Assembly: GCF_008360935.1 (NCBI RefSeq)
Contig: NZ_SRXO01000008.1
Span: 1-64,000 of the forward strand
From: Siccirubricoccus phaeus
GTDB lineage: Bacteria; Pseudomonadota; Alphaproteobacteria; Acetobacterales; Acetobacteraceae
Reading direction: 5' to 3'
DNA length: 64,000 nucleotides
This document shows, in pieces, positions 63,027 through 64,000 of the stretch (position 1 is the stretch's first letter; each line of letters opens with the position of its first letter). The notes beneath the pieces are model-generated. The model saw nothing but the letters and a program-made list of their open reading frames with translations, searched no databases and was not told where the DNA came from. Position numbers and translations under genes: made by a program.

Positions 63027-63983
63027 ATGGGCGGCTATCTGCGGACGGCGATTCTCCTGGCGGGGCTCACCGCCCTCTTTCTTGCCATCGGCTATGCGAT
63101 GGGCGGGCGGCAGGGGATGGTCATCGCCTTCCTCCTCGCCTGCGGCACCAATCTCTGGGCCTGGTGGAACAGCGACCGCGTCGTGCTCTCCATGCACAAT
63201 GCGGAGCCGCTGGCGCCGGAGAGCGCCCCGCGCCTCTACCGCCTGGTGCAGGGGCTGGTGCAGCGCGCCGGCCTGCCCATGCCGGCGCTCTACGTAATCC
63301 ATGAGGACCAGCCCAACGCCTTCGCCACCGGCCGCAACCCGGAGAATGCCGCGGTCGCCGTCAATACCGGCCTGCTGAACCTGATGAGCGAGGAGGAGGT
63401 GGCCGGCGTGGTGGCGCATGAGCTGGCGCATATCAGGCATCGCGACACGCTGCTGATGACCATCACCGCGACGCTCGCCGGCGCCATCGGCATGCTGGCG
63501 CAATTCGGCTTCCTGTTCGGCGGCCGGCGGGAGGATGGCGGGCGCAACCCCTTCGGCCCGATCGGCGCGATCCTGCTGATGATCGTCGGGCCCATCGCCG
63601 CCATGCTGGTGCAGATGGCGATCAGCCGCGCCCGGGAATATGAGGCGGACCGGCTGGGCGCCGAGATCTGCGGCGACCCGCGCTGGCTGGCGAGCGCGCT
63701 GCAGAAGCTGGAGCGCTACAAGCAGGGCATCGTGAACCCAACGGCGGAGGCGCATCCGGCGAGCGCGCATCTGTTCATCATCAACCCGTTGTCCGGCATC
63801 CGGCTGGACAGCCTGTTCACCACCCACCCGCCGACCGAGGAGCGGGTGGCGCGGCTGCTGGCCATGGCGGCGCCGCAGGGCGGCGGTGGCCGGGGCGGTG
63901 GCGGCTGGGGTGCCGCCCCGGCGGCGCCTGTCCGCCAGCCAGGACCGTGGAGCGGCGGAGCGCGGCGCAACCCCTGGGGGTGA
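63027..63983 (+). CDS. htpX: Membrane zinc protease HtpX
   Basis: An M48 inner-membrane protease of 318 residues for quality control of membrane proteins. It has N-terminal TM helices ([20 protein letters not shown] and [17 protein letters not shown]), the zinc motif HELAH ([13 protein letters not shown]) and the third ligand Glu in [14 protein letters not shown]. The C-terminus is Gly/Ala/Pro-rich. The start at 63027 ([11 protein letters not shown]) fits the family N-terminus. Confidence 0.95.
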   Translation: MGGYLRTAILLAGLTALFLAIGYAMGGRQGMVIAFLLACGTNLWAWWNSDRVVLSMHNAEPLAPESAPRLYRLVQGLVQRAGLPMPALYVIHEDQPNAFATGRNPENAAVAVNTGLLNLMSEEEVAGVVAHELAHIRHRDTLLMTITATLAGAIGMLAQFGFLFGGRREDGGRNPFGPIGAILLMIVGPIAAMLVQMAISRAREYEADRLGAEICGDPRWLASALQKLERYKQGIVNPTAEAHPASAHLFIINPLSGIRLDSLFTTHPPTEERVARLLAMAAPQGGGGRGGGGWGAAPAAPVRQPGPWSGGARRNPWG

Positions 63984-64000
63984 GGCCGGTCCCGAAGACT

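Overview
The window is 64 kb of very GC-rich bacterial chromosome. I count about 60 recognisable genes, two pseudogenes, no rRNA or tRNA gene and no CRISPR array. Several features point to an alphaproteobacterium, probably Acetobacteraceae or Rhodospirillales (Roseomonas-like): the cox operon layout (coxB, coxA, ctaB, small ORF, ctaG, coxC, DUF983, SURF1), a Rhodobacter-type PmtA, CarD beside FdxA, an SDHAF4-like protein beside HtpX, and cellulose-synthesis remnants of Komagataeibacter type. The lineage is an inference from gene content and composition.

Layout: 0.2-5.8 kb, a three-gene heavy-metal RND efflux operon (minus strand). 6.0-8.5 kb, an SDR gene fragment, then a cytochrome P450 translationally coupled to an LpxL-type acyltransferase. 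9.1-12.3 kb, an eroded cellulose-synthesis locus: bcsQ, a repeat-rich BcsP/BcsR-like protein, and a bcsZ endoglucanase broken by an internal deletion and a frameshift. 12.4-18.2 kb, an intradiol ring-cleavage dioxygenase followed by a complete branched-chain-amino-acid-type ABC transporter. 18.2-22.7 kb (minus), a tightly packed operon: flavin reductase, 2-hydroxyacid dehydrogenase, Rieske oxygenase, two DUF1989 proteins and the DNA glycosylase Tag. 22.9-26.4 kb (plus, divergent), a second Rieske oxygenase with a polar amino-acid ABC transporter. 27-39 kb, housekeeping and small-molecule genes (GNAT, LysR, quinone oxidoreductase, Ogt, ferredoxin, MnmE, SMP-30, flavin monooxygenase, EamA exporter, PmtA, lytic transglycosylase, MntH, ArsR). 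40-47.1 kb, the aa3-type cytochrome c oxidase operon with assembly factors. 47.3-59.9 kb, M32 carboxypeptidase, DUF938, FAD monooxygenase, DUF305, MFS exporter, CarD with a very long basic tail, FdxA, PhzF, acyl-CoA dehydrogenase and a Crp/Fnr regulator. 60.2-64 kb, a Cache-PAS-GGDEF diguanylate cyclase, an SDHAF4-like protein and HtpX.

Two dispersed repeat families fill many intergenic spaces. One is a set of CTAG-bounded palindromic modules of about 100 bp (called A, B, C and D here), which occur singly, fused and in shuffled order. The other is a GC-rich element at gene 3' ends whose central stem differs in sequence between copies but stays self-complementary, and which looks like a terminator family. 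The most interesting gene set is the 18-26 kb Rieske/DUF1989/Tag/ABC-transporter locus. I read it as an uncharacterised uptake and oxidative catabolism pathway for a nitrogenous small molecule; both oxygenases have Glu in place of the usual bridging Asp.
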